Below are positions 1 to 11,813 of a DNA stretch of 64,000 nucleotides, piece by piece; positions within the stretch are counted from its first letter, which is position 1, and each line of letters begins with the position of its first letter. The DNA is from Anaeramoeba flamelloides. Taxonomy: Eukaryota; Metamonada; Anaeramoebidae. The DNA lies in NCBI GenBank assembly GCA_027625915.1, contig JANTQA010000012.1:899001-963000 (forward strand), in the 5' to 3' direction. The position numbers were made by a program, and so were the translations under genes. Below the pieces are notes generated by a model. The model had not been told where the DNA came from, did not search any database, and worked only from the letters and a program-made list of their open reading frames with translations.

Positions 1-895
1 AATTTTAAAAAAAAATGATAATAATGAAAAATAGTGTAATTAAACAATTTAATAATATGACTTTTGTATTAAAACAATCATTTTTTTTTTTTTTTCTGAT
101 TAGTTTTATGAATCCATTTATTAAATTTTATTTATTTTATCTTTTCCTATTTTTCCTTTTAATAACACTTCTTATATTTTTAAAATTTTATTAATAAAAT
201 TGCAATAATATTGAAATTATTATTTTAATTTTTTAAAGCACCGCACAAAGACCACATATTATTAAAATATTTTCATAGCTTAATAATTAGTCCTTCTTGG
301 ATATTTTTTATACGGGAAATTAAAATACAAACAAACATATATATATATATAGTTATATATATATAATTCAAAGAACATATTTTTTTTATAAAGTTGACTT
401 GTTGTATTCCAAAAATTGAATAGTATTATTTGGTTATATTTCAAAAAAAATACAATAGAAACTAAATTTCATAATAAATGGTCCATGTTAAATTTGAATT
501 TTGAATTGCTTCTGTATTGTTTTGAAGTTTTTTCCCTCGCAATGAAAAGTTTGCAAATAAATCATTTTTTCTCTTTTTTATTTTTTCGACAATATTTTGT
601 TAAAATGGAAATTGAAAATGAAAAATTGGAAAGAAGTAACAGATGAATTAATGAAAAAATGGTTTCAAATATGAAAAAGAGATTAGATTTAGTTATTCAA
701 ATTGAAAGAGAAATTGATAAATGGATTTTATTAATTTTTTAAAATTTCTATTTTTTATGTAATGCTTATTACAAAATAAATGTCCGAATTTTTTTTTAAT
801 TGTTTTTTTTTACTTTTTTTTATTTTATTCTTAGAGTAAAAATATATATCTCTTAATCATAGAACTGAATATTAAAATTGAAATTTTAATATCAT
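1..895. other. AT-rich stretch without a supported gene
   Basis: Mostly A/T runs and TA dinucleotide tracts. A short Glu/Lys-rich reading begins at the ATG near 605 and runs on the plus strand to about 740, but it holds an in-frame TGA near 643. It could be a decayed coiled-coil exon or chance. I see nothing else. Confidence 0.5.
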
Positions 896-1340
896 ATAGT
901 CTTTACAAGGCTACTTTAAAATTCTAAATCATACAAAATTTGGCTTTCTATTCTTATTTTCCATTTTCAAAAAATTCAGAAATAAGAGTTATTATTATAA
1001 AAATAATAATAATAAATGAGCTATTATTTAAATTTTTGAAATATCAAAAAAAAAATATTGAAGACTCATGAAGCACTAAAAAATATTGTTCAAAAAAAGT
1101 GAATTTTTAAAGATCAGTAAATATTGATATTTATTTTGAGCCTTTTTGGACTGATAATTTTTAAATTTCATGGGATCTTGAATTTTTTTTTATGTAACCA
1201 AAATTTGAATAATAGCTCATTTATTATTATTTTTTTTGTAATAATAACTCTTATTTCTGAATTCTTTGAAAATGGAAAATAAGAATAGAAAACTCAATTT
1301 TGTTTTATTTAAATTTTATGGAAGACTTGGGGCGGTGGTA
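896..1340. mobile_element. TA-1 MITE, Tc1/mariner-like, copy A
   Basis: A near-palindromic element about 445 bp long. Its left end (TATAGTCTTTACAAGGCTA) and right end are inverted copies of each other, and the arms extend inward for more than 100 bp to a shared TTTCAAAAAATTCAGAAATA-type block. The same element, better preserved, lies at 16737-17185. It has no coding capacity. The CAGT start and TA target are typical of Tc1/mariner derivatives; the superfamily call is inference from the ends only. Confidence 0.75.
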
Positions 1341-2151
1341 ATTGATAACTTCAATTATTAAAAATATTTTTCTTTAGAATTTGATTTTTAATAGGCCAAT
1401 AGTTTTGAAAGAGAGTTCATTAAAAAGAAAACTTCTTTCCCAGAAAGATAACAAAAATAATCAATATTTAGGGTTTTAAACTAATAATTATGGAATCAGT
1501 TTGGAAAATAAAAAATTGAAAAAAAAAAAAAACACTTACTTATGGAGGTTCTAAATATTAATTCAAAAAAATACTTAGATACTTTTATTTTGGTTTATAT
1601 CTTTATATTTGTATAAATAATTTAAAAAAAAGCATATCAAGACAATTTTTTATTGTACTCTTATTTCAAAAAATATAATAATTTATTGTAAAATAATATT
1701 TTTAATAGATTTTTAAGAGCAATTTGAACCACACATCACGAATATCATCTACACACAATTTACACATACTTGTGTTATATACGAATATATTCTAAAGCTA
1801 TCCCTTAAATTCTCAAAACCTCTTTGATCCCTAGAATAAAAAAAAACAAAAAATAAAAAAAAACAAAAAATAAAAAAAAAACAAAAAAAATAATAATTAT
1901 TTGTTAATTTATTAAATATTTAATAAAAAATATACTATAATTCTATATATATAATCAAATATATTTAAACATTTGGAAAAAAAAAAAAAAAACAAACAAA
2001 AAAATCAATAATGTGTATTAAACAAAAAATCATATTTCCTAAATAATTGAATTCTAACAATATTATTTAAAAAATATACCCATACATTAAATTTCTATTT
2101 TCAAAATTCTTTATAAACAGTTTATTATAAAACATAAAGTAAGGAAAAGAT
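1341..2151. other. AT-rich intergenic region
   Basis: Poly(A) and poly(T) runs and no convincing reading frame on either strand. It lies downstream of the Ras gene and probably holds its 3' end. Confidence 0.5.
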
Positions 2152-2933
2152 TTAAAGAATTGAACACCTTCTGAACTGTTTTGATTTTTTTTTCGTCTTT
2201 TTTGTATTGTCCATATTTCTGATTTGTCTTACTAATTCATAAAATGACTCTTCAATATTTATTCTGGTCTTTGCTGATGTTTCAAAAAACGGACAATTCA
2301 TTTTTTTTGCAAGCTCTTCACCTACTTTTTGATCTACTTGTCGGGCGCTACTTAGATCCACTTTGTTTCCAACCAATATTTTTGGGGTTGGTTGATCTTC
2401 CTTAATACGATCCATTTGAAGAAAAAAATCGGATAAGCCTTCCAAAGTTTTTTTTGATGTTATTGAGTAAACAAAAATAAATCCATCACCAGCTTGAAAA
2501 TACTTTTCAAAATAATAATTAGAAAAAAAATAGACAATTTATAAATTAAAATAACTAATCTTGGATTGTTAAATCAAATCAAAAACAAAAATCAAAAATA
2601 CATACCTGAGATCGTAAACTTGAAAATTCGTCTTGTCCCGCTGTATCAATTATCTCACAGCTAATTGGTTGCCGATCTACCACAAATGTTGTTCGAAATG
2701 ATTCTTGTATAGTTGGATCTTTGATTAATTAAACAATCAAATTTAAAATTAATAAAAAAAAAAAAAAAAAAAAAAAAAATGAATTAATTATTAATAAATT
2801 AAGGTTTTGCAAAGAGGTTGAAAATATGCTTGTTACCATAAAAATCTACAAAATATTTTTGTAATAATTGAAAGGTTATTGCAGATTTACCAACAGAGGG
2901 GGTTCCTAAAACAACTAATTTTTTTAAAGACAT
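2152..2933 (-). CDS. Ras-family small GTPase (3 exons)
   Basis: Exons 2933-2837, 2718-2606 and 2502-2152 (minus) join in phase with GT-AG introns of 118 and 103 bp, giving 186 residues. The numbering matches human Ras: P-loop G10-TPSV-GKS17, switch I Y32-DPTI, D57-TAGQ61, NKVD, ETSAK, and a C-terminal CAAX box CSIL after a Lys-rich tail, so it is probably prenylated and membrane bound. The introns fall just after Y32 and after the switch II region. Position 12 is Pro and 13 is Ser, where Ras and Rap have Gly-Gly; Rheb also departs from Gly at 12. FVDFYDPTI recalls Rheb, while the rest is closer to Ras/Rap, so I stop at the family level. A GTP-controlled signalling switch is the family role. 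Confidence 0.93.
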
Positions 2934-5535
2934 TAATCTATTTTTTTAAACAAAAATTATTTTTAAAAAAAAATGATTCTGACTTTGGGAAAAAACCAAA
3001 AATATAAATATCAAAATACAAATTGTAATAAAAAATGTGGTCTACAAAAACAAGTTTATAAGGGTTGGTGTTTGCAAAAATTGATCTTTTGGATTGAGAT
3101 TTTGAATAATACGATTTCAAATTTCTAAAAGTTAATAAACCATTGTACTTTAGTAAAATAGTTATTCTTGTGCCAATACCTCGATTTTGCTTTCTTGTTG
3201 TATGGTGTAAATAGAAATCACAGAGTTCTAATTCTTGTATCAGAAAGTTTCCTAAATTAGATTACAATTTAAAGACTCCTTCATGATCAATATTTTGGGG
3301 TTTTTTACTTCGAACATATAAAGTCTATGTTGAATAATATTTGACTCAGTTTATAACTTTTTTATAAATACTGGATTTATTTTCAAAATTAATACTCTTT
3401 TTTGGGATTTTATTTTGAGAGAAAGTCCATTAATCAAAAAAAAAAGGGGGTTCATTTGGTTGTATAGAAAGCATAATTTCAACATCTACCGAATTTCAAA
3501 ATAAATAAACTTGAAAAATTTCTCGTTTGGTAGAAATAATCAGAAAAGTGATATGTTAAACAAAACACAATCACTTTTGTTGCTTTATTATCCATTATGA
3601 ACTTTATTGTAATTTATTTTTGCAATTGTTTCGAAAAATGTGTGATGATTTGGAAAATTATTAAAATACTTCTATTCAACATTTCAGGTGATTTTAGTGA
3701 GTAGTTTAGAGATTGGCATGGAATCGAGTGGCATCTTACGATCAATTCCGTCACAAGATCTCCAAAAAAACTAATTTTTTGGAAATAATAAGAGACTGAT
3801 GGTCACTTTTGAAGGTACTCTTGAGTTCTGAAATATATTCTCTGACATTACGCTTTTGGGAACAAATGTTAATGAAAGTGGCTTTGGATCAGAGTAAATT
3901 TCTACTTCAAAAATTATTTTTGCTTTTATTTTTAAAAGTTGAAAGTAAGGGTTCAAAAATCACAATTTCACCCAAAAAAAAGATGAGATAATAAATGCGA
4001 TTATTTGCAAATTTTGGAATTTTTAACAGACTTTCCAATTTGATCTGATTCAATAATTGATTTTTTAAACTGTTGACTAATTTTGGAATGTAAGTTGAAT
4101 TATTGTAACTGTTGAAAATACGTCAATAAAAAATTCTTAAACAAATAAATATTGAAAATTATTTTATAGTTCGCAATTAATTTTTATGAAGGTAATAATT
4201 TTTTAAAATAAGGGAAACCCTATTTGTAACATTTATTAATATTAAAAAACAATAAAAAATCATAAAGTTCTCTTATTTATCAAAACCTTGAGATACGAAA
4301 TCCTAGAAAAAGTTTGTTTCATCAAACGATCGTTTAAAAAGGCAAGATTTTATTAATGCAGAACGAAAAATTAAAATGTGCCTTTCTTGAAGGAAATTCA
4401 TAAAAGATTAGAGTGCAACAGATATCTGAAAACATGTATTTTTTGTCAATAGTAAAAAAGTTGATCACCGAAATAAAAAAATTCCACATATTATCTCATT
4501 TTAGAATGAAAAATTATCAATATGAATTTTTGCTATAATAAATATATATGATCCAAAAGCATATTTTATTGTCAACATCAAAGGTGCAGGCATAGTTTTC
4601 GAGATCTAAAGATTTTTAATTTTTTCTTTATTATTGTAATTTCTGTTTTTCTTTAGGTTATTGTTAAAAGATTTGATTTTTGTCCTGTTTTGTCAATAAC
4701 AAAAGCGACTATTTTGTAAAATTCTATTTGGAAGAAAGAAAAAAATTATTTCCAGAAGTTACCTAAAAAAGAATACCTTTAGAGTCAATTTTAACTTAGT
4801 TTCCTCAAGTAGATAAATGCAAACTTAAAATTTAATCTTAAAAAGTTGTTGATGGTGACATCTTAATTCAAAACCTATTTAATTTTCAAATTTCGATAAA
4901 AAAATTATTTCCTTCTTTGAAGAATGATGATTTTTAGTTAAAAGTAGTGAAATTGGAAATAAAAAAGATCTTTAAAGATTTTGATAAACTCAACTGAATT
5001 TACCCACATTGAGAATTTCTTTGACAAAGCAATGAATGATTCTAACACCTTTCAACACTTTTACCTTCTTTGATTGTACTACAATTTGATTTTATAATTT
5101 TCATCATTTCTATTTCAAATCTATAAACTCAAAACAATTCCTCAAGTTATTCTAAATAGTTTTTACTTTACTTTTACAAGTTTGAAATGTTTTAAAATCT
5201 GAACTTGTACTTGAAAACCCCTTAAAGTCTATTTTTAAAAATTTTCATTTAAAAATCTATTTTTTACAATTTTTTTTTTGTTTTTAACTTTAGGATTTGG
5301 AATTTTTTGGTCAATTTCTACAGAATAAAAATTCTTTTTGAGAAACGAAAGTAAAATAACCCAATAACTCAACAACTCACATGATTGAATCGTAAACGTT
5401 AATAGAAAAACATTGGATCTTTATCACTTTTTAATTTTATCTCAAAATTTCCTAATAATAGCATTCTCGACATGAAGAAATAAACTTATCAGTAGTAACA
5501 AAATAAGAGAGACAAAACTTCAAAACCAATGAACA
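2934..5535. other. Intergenic region with GC-richer islands, no assigned gene
   Basis: Two islands are less AT-rich than the surroundings. At 2938-3255 a minus-strand frame of about 100 codons stays open right up to the Ras start. At 3560-3990 frames are open and protein-like on both strands (for example minus GDLVTELIVRCHSIP and plus DWHGIEWHLTINS), so the strand cannot be decided. Neither resembles a family I recognise. From 4000 to 5535 I see only A/T-rich sequence. Confidence 0.35.
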
Positions 5536-5622
5536 AAAAAAAATGAACCAGCTTCCAAATCCAATCCAAACAATCCATATAATTCAAACAATCTCGACAC
5601 AATCTTTCAAAAGATCCACCTC

Positions 5623-5851
5623 TAAGCTTAATTTCAAAAATAGGGGCAGATTTTTCATCAGAAAAAAATTTGTTTAATTGTGTTTTTTTTTTTTTGAATA
5701 ATAAGGTATTTTACTAATTTTTTTTACAGAAAATAGCCAATATAGATTAATAAATAAAAATGTTGTATAATTATTGTATTTTTTGAAAGGCAAATGAAAA
5801 AAAAAAAAATAATAAAAAAAAAGCTTGTCACTAATTTTGAGATTTGGCTTA
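5623..5851. mobile_element. TA-4 MITE, copy 1
   Basis: A 229 bp element flanked by TA, with inverted ends TAAGCTTAATTTCAAAAATA and GATTTGGCTTA. It is clearly homologous along its length to 18175-18405 (reverse orientation) and 31977-32207, sharing the internal TTTTTCATC, GAATAATAA and GATTAATAAATAAA blocks. It is non-coding and interrupts the fossil frame described for 5536-6401. Confidence 0.75.
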
Positions 5852-5942
5852 CACTCACAATAAAATTACCCTTTGAACAGGCGGTAGTACTTCACAAAAT
5901 AATTTAATTATCAGTAAGAACAAAAACAATACTATTAATCTT

Positions 5943-6255
5943 ATATAGTCCTGTGCTCTTTTAAGGCACATGAAAAATCAAGAAATAAGTCACAAAAAAT
6001 CCCATTGAGGTACAAAATCAAAGTGGTAAAAATAAGGCACAATTTTTCTGTATAAATTTCCAAGATTACTCATAATGTAATATTCTAAATATATATATTG
6101 AAGAAAACACTCAAACTATCACTATAATTATTTGGTGAAATTATATCTTGAAATTGGGAAAGTCCCTCAAATCAAAAATTTGAGTCTTAAAGTGAACAAA
6201 ATTTTGTGTCTTATATGTTGTTTTTTACTGTGCCCTAAAATGACACAGGACTGTA
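5943..6255. mobile_element. TA-5 MITE, Tc1/mariner-like
   Basis: A 313 bp element with TA at both ends. The left end TAGTCCTGTGCTCTTTTAAG and the right end, read inverted (CAGTCCTGTGTCATTTTAGG), match, followed by a shared GGCACA. The interior is non-coding. A partial left end of the same family is at about 31713-31765. Inserted in the fossil frame at 5536-6401. Confidence 0.75.
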
Positions 6256-6401
6256 CTCCCAATTCAAATTCTCAAAAAAGACCAAGTATAACAACTCCAA
6301 AGCCAACCATACCAACAATAATAGATACAATAACACTCTTAACAACAACGACAACTAATAAAAGAAAATACAACAACATTCATATTATTAATCAAAATTA
6401 A

Positions 6402-7158
6402 ATTATTTTTTTTTCATGTTTTTCTTTTTGAATTTATACCACCCTCAACTACAACAAATTAAATTTTTGTTATTTTTTTAATATTTAACTTTTTTGATAT
6501 AAATTCTTTTAATACAAATAAGAGAAATTAAGTTCTTACAATTTCACCATAATTTTATATTAAATAATAATAAAATTGAAAAATCCAGATTAATTTTTAT
6601 TCAGATTATTTTTAAACACTTGACTCAAAAAAATAATTATTTCGACTTTTCAATATTTTTTTTTTAAAATGAAATGTTGCAAAATGAAAGTAAAACATGA
6701 AATTCAAAGGCAACCTTTTGAGAAGGAATTTTCTTGGAATTTTCCTTTATTCTTTAAGATTAATTGACAAAATAATCAAAAATTGAGTGGATTTTCATAT
6801 ATTTATACATGTCTGATAATTTTTACATTAAAAAATAGAAAAAAAAAAAAAATTATTTTAACAAAGAATATTAAATATATTTCTTATTTATCAATTAAGG
6901 TGATATTCATGAATATTGTTTATTTATAAAATGTTACATATTTTTCTTAATTGTTTATTTAACTTGTAATAACCACCTCAAATAATAATAATAATTAAAA
7001 ATAAAAATATTTTTTAACAAAAATAACAAAAGATAACTCAAAAAAAAAAAAAATATCATAATTAATTTTCAAGAACAAATTAAAGATATAAGAAAAAATA
7101 AAAAAACAAAAGATAAAGTATAATGTCATGAAATTAGACTAAATTAAATCAAATCAAA
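6402..7158. other. AT-rich intergenic region
   Basis: No convincing coding frame. It probably includes the 3' end of the TPR-like gene. Several A/T runs; no inverted repeat noticed. Confidence 0.5.
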
Positions 7159-8021
7159 TTAATTAAAAAAATCGAGCCATTCCTTCGTTGTTTCTTCAAT
7201 AATTTCCTCATTTAATTCTTTGGGTCCATTCTCATTTTCTTTATTATTACTGTTTGTTGATTCATTTTTCTTTTCAATTTCTTTTTCTTTTTTTGGTTCT
7301 ATATGGGTATTTAATTTTGTTCCCCTTTCTTTTATATTTTCGTTTTCAAGTTTCATTTGTTGATGCTCTCTACCAATTCTTTTTTTTTTTAAAAGTTCAG
7401 CAAAATTTTGAGAAAATTCTCCCTTATCCTCGATATCGAAAAAATTTTCAACTATAACCTTTTCAGGTGTATTTTCATTATTAAAAAGGTGCCCTGTGTT
7501 CTTTGGTTTCATTACTTCTACTAGCATTGATTGATAATTTCTTACAACATCGATATTAAAATACATATCTTTGCATTGAATCAAAAATAAATCGATTTCA
7601 CTTTCTTTAATTTTCTTTTCAGATTTGGAAATTTTGTTTTCCAATTCTTGGATATCTAGCTTTAGTTGCCCAGATCCTAAATTTTGATTTGATGAAACAT
7701 ACTCAATGGCCTGATTTAAAGATGATTTTGCCGATTCAAAGTCATTCACTAAATAGTGCATAGATGCAGTACGATAAAACCCATCGGCATTTTTTTTCAA
7801 TTGATCATTCATAAAAACAGAATCTCTAATGGATAATTCATATTTTTCTTCATGGAAATAGGAAATTCCTCTTAGTAAATAAAAAATAAATGATTTTTTT
7901 GGTTTTAAGTATTCCAAAGTATGAGTCAATTTTAGAATACACCCATTATAATTACCTGCAATGAATTGTCTATACCCTTCATACACTTCAAACCATGAAT
8001 CGGGTATTTGATAGAAAATTT
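7159..8021 (-). CDS. TPR-like helical protein, 5' end unresolved
   Basis: The minus-strand frame has 275 codons from an apparent GTG at 7986 to TAA, but stays open further upstream with no ATG before a stop near 8094. A good splice acceptor (CTTATAG) at 8022 suggests that this is the last exon and that the start lies in an unseen upstream exon. The N-terminal 100 residues form paired amphipathic helices resembling three tetratricopeptide repeats (GNYNGCILKLTHTLEY, EEKYELSIRDSVFM, NDFESAKSSLNQAIEY). A coiled-coil segment follows near 105-130, then a long Glu/Lys/Asn-rich tail ending in a conserved-looking KEWLDFF. TPRs usually bind other proteins. I cannot name the protein. Real gene very likely, start uncertain. 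Confidence 0.75.
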
Positions 8022-8485
8022 CTATAAGTTTTTTGGAATTTTTTATTTCATTTTTATTTTTATTTTTTTTTGAAAAATTGGTTTATAAATTTAGTTATTT
8101 ATTATGGAAAGGGAGTAAAAGTACCAAATAATATCTAAAGGAAAAGAGAAAGAATTTATAAAAAACAAATTTTTATTTTATTATCGAAAAAGTGTAAATT
8201 ACACTTTATATACTAGTTTTTTTTTTTTTTTTTTTTTTTTTTAATTAAAGAAATCAAATGAAAATTTCAAAAACAAATTTTGGGTACTACAGTTTATACG
8301 GAACTAAATTATACAAAGGATTTCTTTTACAAATACATTGATATTTTAATAAACACGAGAGTGGGATGTATCCTAGTATAATATTGAAAAAAAAAAACAC
8401 CTTACATGAAAATAACCCCTTGGTAAGATTATTAATTCTAAATATTAGAAAAATTTTTGTGTAATTGCTTAATAATTTATTTTAT

Positions 8486-8673
8486 TTAAGAGACTAGTAT
8501 CTATTTTTTTTTTTTTTTTTTTTTACCCATATCTAAATAAGGATTACTTATCACAAAATATGTTTAATATTGAAAATAAATTAGGGTGTTTCAAATCAAA
8601 GTAATTGACAAAAAAAATTTCTCAATCTCTATTAAATTTAGATAAAAAAATTTAATAGAGATTAGTCCCTTAA
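8486..8673. mobile_element. TTAA-2 short element, copy a
   Basis: A 188 bp element with TTAA at both ends. Its right end AATAGAGATTAGTCCC is the inverted form of the left GAGACTAGTATCTATT. It is the reverse complement of the 184 bp copy at 25677-25860 along its whole length, sharing TTCAATATTAAACATA-type and CTCTATTAAATTTAG-type internal blocks. Non-coding. TTAA targets are typical of piggyBac-type transposases; the link is inference. Confidence 0.75.
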
Positions 8674-9983
8674 GAACCAAACCCCTTTTAAAATTATAAC
8701 TCACCCACTTATTCGAATAATGATTAATGAAATTACGACTTGTTCAAAACACTATTTAATCAAAAACCAACAATGAATAAAAATAATCATTTTCCAAATT
8801 CCTAGCAAACCTCTATAAAACTCTAATTGTTTTTCAAAATCAGTAGATCTACTTTTGGTTATCAAACAATTAAATGTGTATTCTATATATACCCCTCTTT
8901 AATGAACTTTAGGTCGGTTTGCTAGTGATATTCATAAAAAATTTGTTTAGTTATAAAAAGTGTTTGATTTTAAAAAAAGAAATTATTCAGTAATTTTCTA
9001 ATGTAAACAATGAAAAATCGTGTCAGGGATTATTTTCATGCCAAGTGTTTTTTTCAATACTATATAAGGATGTTTGCATACCAATTAAAAAATGGAAATT
9101 ATAAAAATGAAAAAATTGAACAAGAAATAAAATAAATAAAAATCATTTATTTCTTGATCTTATCTATAATATTTGATAGAATTATTTACATTTAATTTGG
9201 TTTTATTTTTAATTATTTAAAAAAATTTTGTTTGAAAAATTGTATATTCATAAATTCCTATTTCTAAAGAATTCCCAAAATGAATTTAAAACTTTCATAT
9301 TTTGATTTAATTTATCTAATTCTAGTTTTGTTTCATAAAACAGGATTTTTTTTATTTCTTCTTAAGAAATAAAGATTTATTGGTCAAATTTATTAGTTTG
9401 ATTTTATAATTAATTATTTTCCATTAAAATGAGAAACTAAAAATAATTTTGATTAAAATTTTTTTTTTAAAATTTTTCTGATATTTTTGATTTAATCTTT
9501 TGTAACTGTATTTTTTATTCAGAGAATTCAACTCTTTTATTTTAATTTTTGATACACCCTTCTTTATTTTGGCTTGGTTCAATAAAAATATTTGAAATTA
9601 TTGAATTTTGAAAGCAAATTTGTTAAAAAATGTTTGGTAAATATAATAATAAATAAAAATGGGGCGAGAAATTCAAGGTAATGACTTATTTGAATTCATT
9701 CAAATTAAGAAGATAAAGAAGGCAAACCAATCGAAAATAGGCTTTTATCGATTTTTTTTTTTTCATTTTTGATTTCAACAAAAATAATTTGGAAAGGTGA
9801 TCTTTTATGTTTGGTTTTCTTAAAATAAAGATTTTTTTAAATTAACACCTACACAGATTTATTTGTTTGTTTTACTCTAGAATTAATTTCACTCATTCGT
9901 ACAATCAAATTTCTAGATCCAAAACTAAATTTATAGTCTTTCCAAGTCTACCATAAAACCAAAAATTTAATCAAACAAAATGT
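8674..9983. other. AT-rich intergenic region with one transposon end
   Basis: No gene seen. At 9934-9962 there is a single TA-1 terminus (TATAGTCTTTCCAAGTCTAC) without a recognised partner. A short LINE-like palindrome GTGTAAATTACAC also lies near 8192, before this stretch, with no other LINE sequence around it. Confidence 0.45.
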
Positions 9984-11412
9984 TCAAAAAATCGAAAAAT
10001 GAAAAGATTCAACACTGAGTTTACTTTGGGTTCTTCTCAAAAATAAAGCAGTGAAGGTATAATGGTTTGGCTTTAAAGTTTCAATATCCCATGCCAAAAC
10101 ACTAAAAAAATCTATTTTTCTAACTGTTGAGAGAAAAATGTTGGACACAGAATAATGGTTCGACACCATTTTTAATTGGGAACATTAGTAAAATTGAAAA
10201 TCAAATCCTATTGATAACTAGGTGAATTTTATATAAATCCAGGTTTAAATGTGTTACAAGTTCATTAATCTGTGGTGTGTGTAGAATACTCATTTGAATG
10301 GTTGATAACTGAAGTAGATCTTGCTATTTTAACAAAAATCCAAGTTTTAGTAAAGTTTACTATTAATTCTGAAAATCATAATTTTTAAACTTGCATTAGA
10401 TTATAAGAGATAAGGTTTTGAAAAATTAGAATTACATTAATCCTTATTCTAATAAGTATATTATTGTTATTTTCTTTAGTTATTTCACAAAAAATTGAAA
10501 TTATAAATCATTTTCAGTAATGTTCCCAATTAAAATTGCTGTCCAACATTTTTCTCTTAACAGTAAGTTAAGTTTTCACAATTAAAATTTTTCAAAACGA
10601 CAAAAAGATCCTCCTTCCTTAAAAAGATTTCTTAACAAATAAAGAAACTTGAATAAATTTGATGATAATTAGTCTGAAAAAAAAGGGTTGTACTTTAAAA
10701 AACCCTTTTATCTTTAGATCAAAAGTAAATTACGAAAATAAAAAAAAAAGAAAAAGAAAATGGAAAAAAAGGGGAAAAACAAACCTAATAGCAAATCACT
10801 AACGGACGAACTAGAACGAAATACTGTTTGACGGAATGGGTTTGGGTTTAAAGAAAACCATGTCATTGGCAAATGAAGAAAATTCTTTGAATTTTCAGAA
10901 GTCAACCGAAAAAGATCCCATAAGTTTAAATCGTATCTCCCTAAAAAGGAATCTTCCCCATTTGGGTTATAGCACATTATCTTGAAAACAACATAAGTTA
11001 GCGGATTTTCAATTTTCCTACAAAATGATTATAAAAAAGAAAGAAATAAATTTTGTTCGAAAGAACGATTTATGTTTTTCTTTTTTCAATTTTTTTTTTT
11101 TTTTTTGATACAAACAAAAGTTAGGAAACATACAATGACATATAACTTTTCCATTTTGGTTTACTAATGGTTTCAACTACATTTGTTCTTGAAATTGAGT
11201 TGTCAGTTTGTACCAGTAAATAATATGAATCTAGGGATATTTCGGTGGAAACAAAAAAAAATAAAAAAAGAAAAACAGGTTGTTGTTTCAAAAAAACAGA
11301 TTTTAGGTTAAAGTGGTTTGTTTTTGAAAAAGAACGAACTTTTTTTTTGTGATTTTGGAGTTTTTAAGCCTCTTGCTCCAAATATTTTTAATCTTAAATA
11401 TCCTGGATTCAT
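9984..11412 (-). CDS. C2-domain protein (4 exons)
   Basis: Exons 11412-11340, 11230-11134, 11017-10785 and 10123-9984 (minus) join in phase (introns 109, 116 and 661 bp) into 180 residues. Exon 1 (MNPGYLRLKIFGARGLK) is the first C2 strand. Exon 2 (SYYLLVQTDNSISRTNVVE...KPKWKSYMSL) matches the C2 pattern 'D-x-Y-v-x-v...T...v...NPxW'. Exon 3 contains the late-strand signature EDSFLGRYDLNLWDL. C2 domains bind membranes or proteins, often with Ca2+; the usual first-loop Asp is Asn-Ser here, so Ca2+ binding is doubtful. The last 45 residues (exon 4) follow the C2 fold and have no known match. Exon 4's splice acceptor sits exactly on the end of an inverted-repeat element. The first three exons are firm; exon 4 is less certain. 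Confidence 0.8.
10121..10565. mobile_element. TA-6 inverted-repeat element inside intron 3 of the C2 gene
   Basis: Inverted ends of about 50 bp (left CTGTTGAGAGAAAAATGTTG; the right end inverted reads CTGTTAAGAGAAAAATGTTG) both continue to ATTTTAATTGGGAACATTA. TA lies at both borders. The left arm carries an extra stretch near 10150-10165. About 445 bp, non-coding. Read outward, both ends spell a pyrimidine run followed by AACAG, like a 3' splice site, and the left one is the acceptor of C2 exon 4. Confidence 0.65.
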
Positions 11413-11813
11413 TTTTTCAAAAAAACAAAAAATGAAATATTTTACAAATTTTTAAGATCAATTGTTTGACAAGATATTGTTTTTGGTGAATTAACATTCT
11501 ATTTTTTGATTGATCCTGTTAATACTACTTGACAAAAATATCTACCAATCACTTGGTAATGGTATTATAAGACTTTATACTTTCTATATTTCTTTTTAAT
11601 GAAATTGAGGATTGTTAAAAAAGAAAAATAATTGAAAAAAAAAGAAAAGGTGATCTTGAGATATGTGACTCTAAAAAAATAATATCAAAAGTAAAAAAAA
11701 ATACGAATTGATTTGTCTTTCTGGCATAAGCAATCGTAAAAAAAAATTCTAGCTGTGCAAAATTCAAAAAAAGCCTGAGGCATTTTGTTTTGCATTTTAA
11801 TAGTATTTTTTCA

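Larger units (their letters stand above)
5536..6401 (+). pseudogene. Fossil Asn/Thr-rich reading frame split by two MITEs
   Basis: A plus-strand frame (NEPASKSNPNNPYNSNN...) runs from about 5544 to the TA at 5623, where a TA-4 MITE starts. After that MITE the frame continues at 5852, is cut again by a TA-5 MITE at 5943, and resumes at 6256 as PNSNSQKRPSITTPKPT... to a TAA at 6401. If each MITE is dropped with one TA, all three pieces fall in one frame, with a single TGA near 5874. The upstream A-run (5539-5548) also looks slipped. The product would be a low-complexity Asn/Ser/Thr/Pro protein with no family I know. It is probably a dead host gene or exon rather than an active one. Confidence 0.45.

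Noticed and set aside
600-740. TGA used as a sense codon
   Set aside because: A few unassigned pieces (600-740, 40.7 kb, 41.25 kb) have in-frame TGA, but conserved Trp positions in eL37, the kinase, DHHC and PH proteins are all TGG and no firm gene contains TGA, so a standard code is simpler.
10145-10175. A tRNA T-arm (GGTTCGACACC)
   Set aside because: No acceptor, D or anticodon arms fit around it; it lies inside the extra piece of a TA-6 arm.
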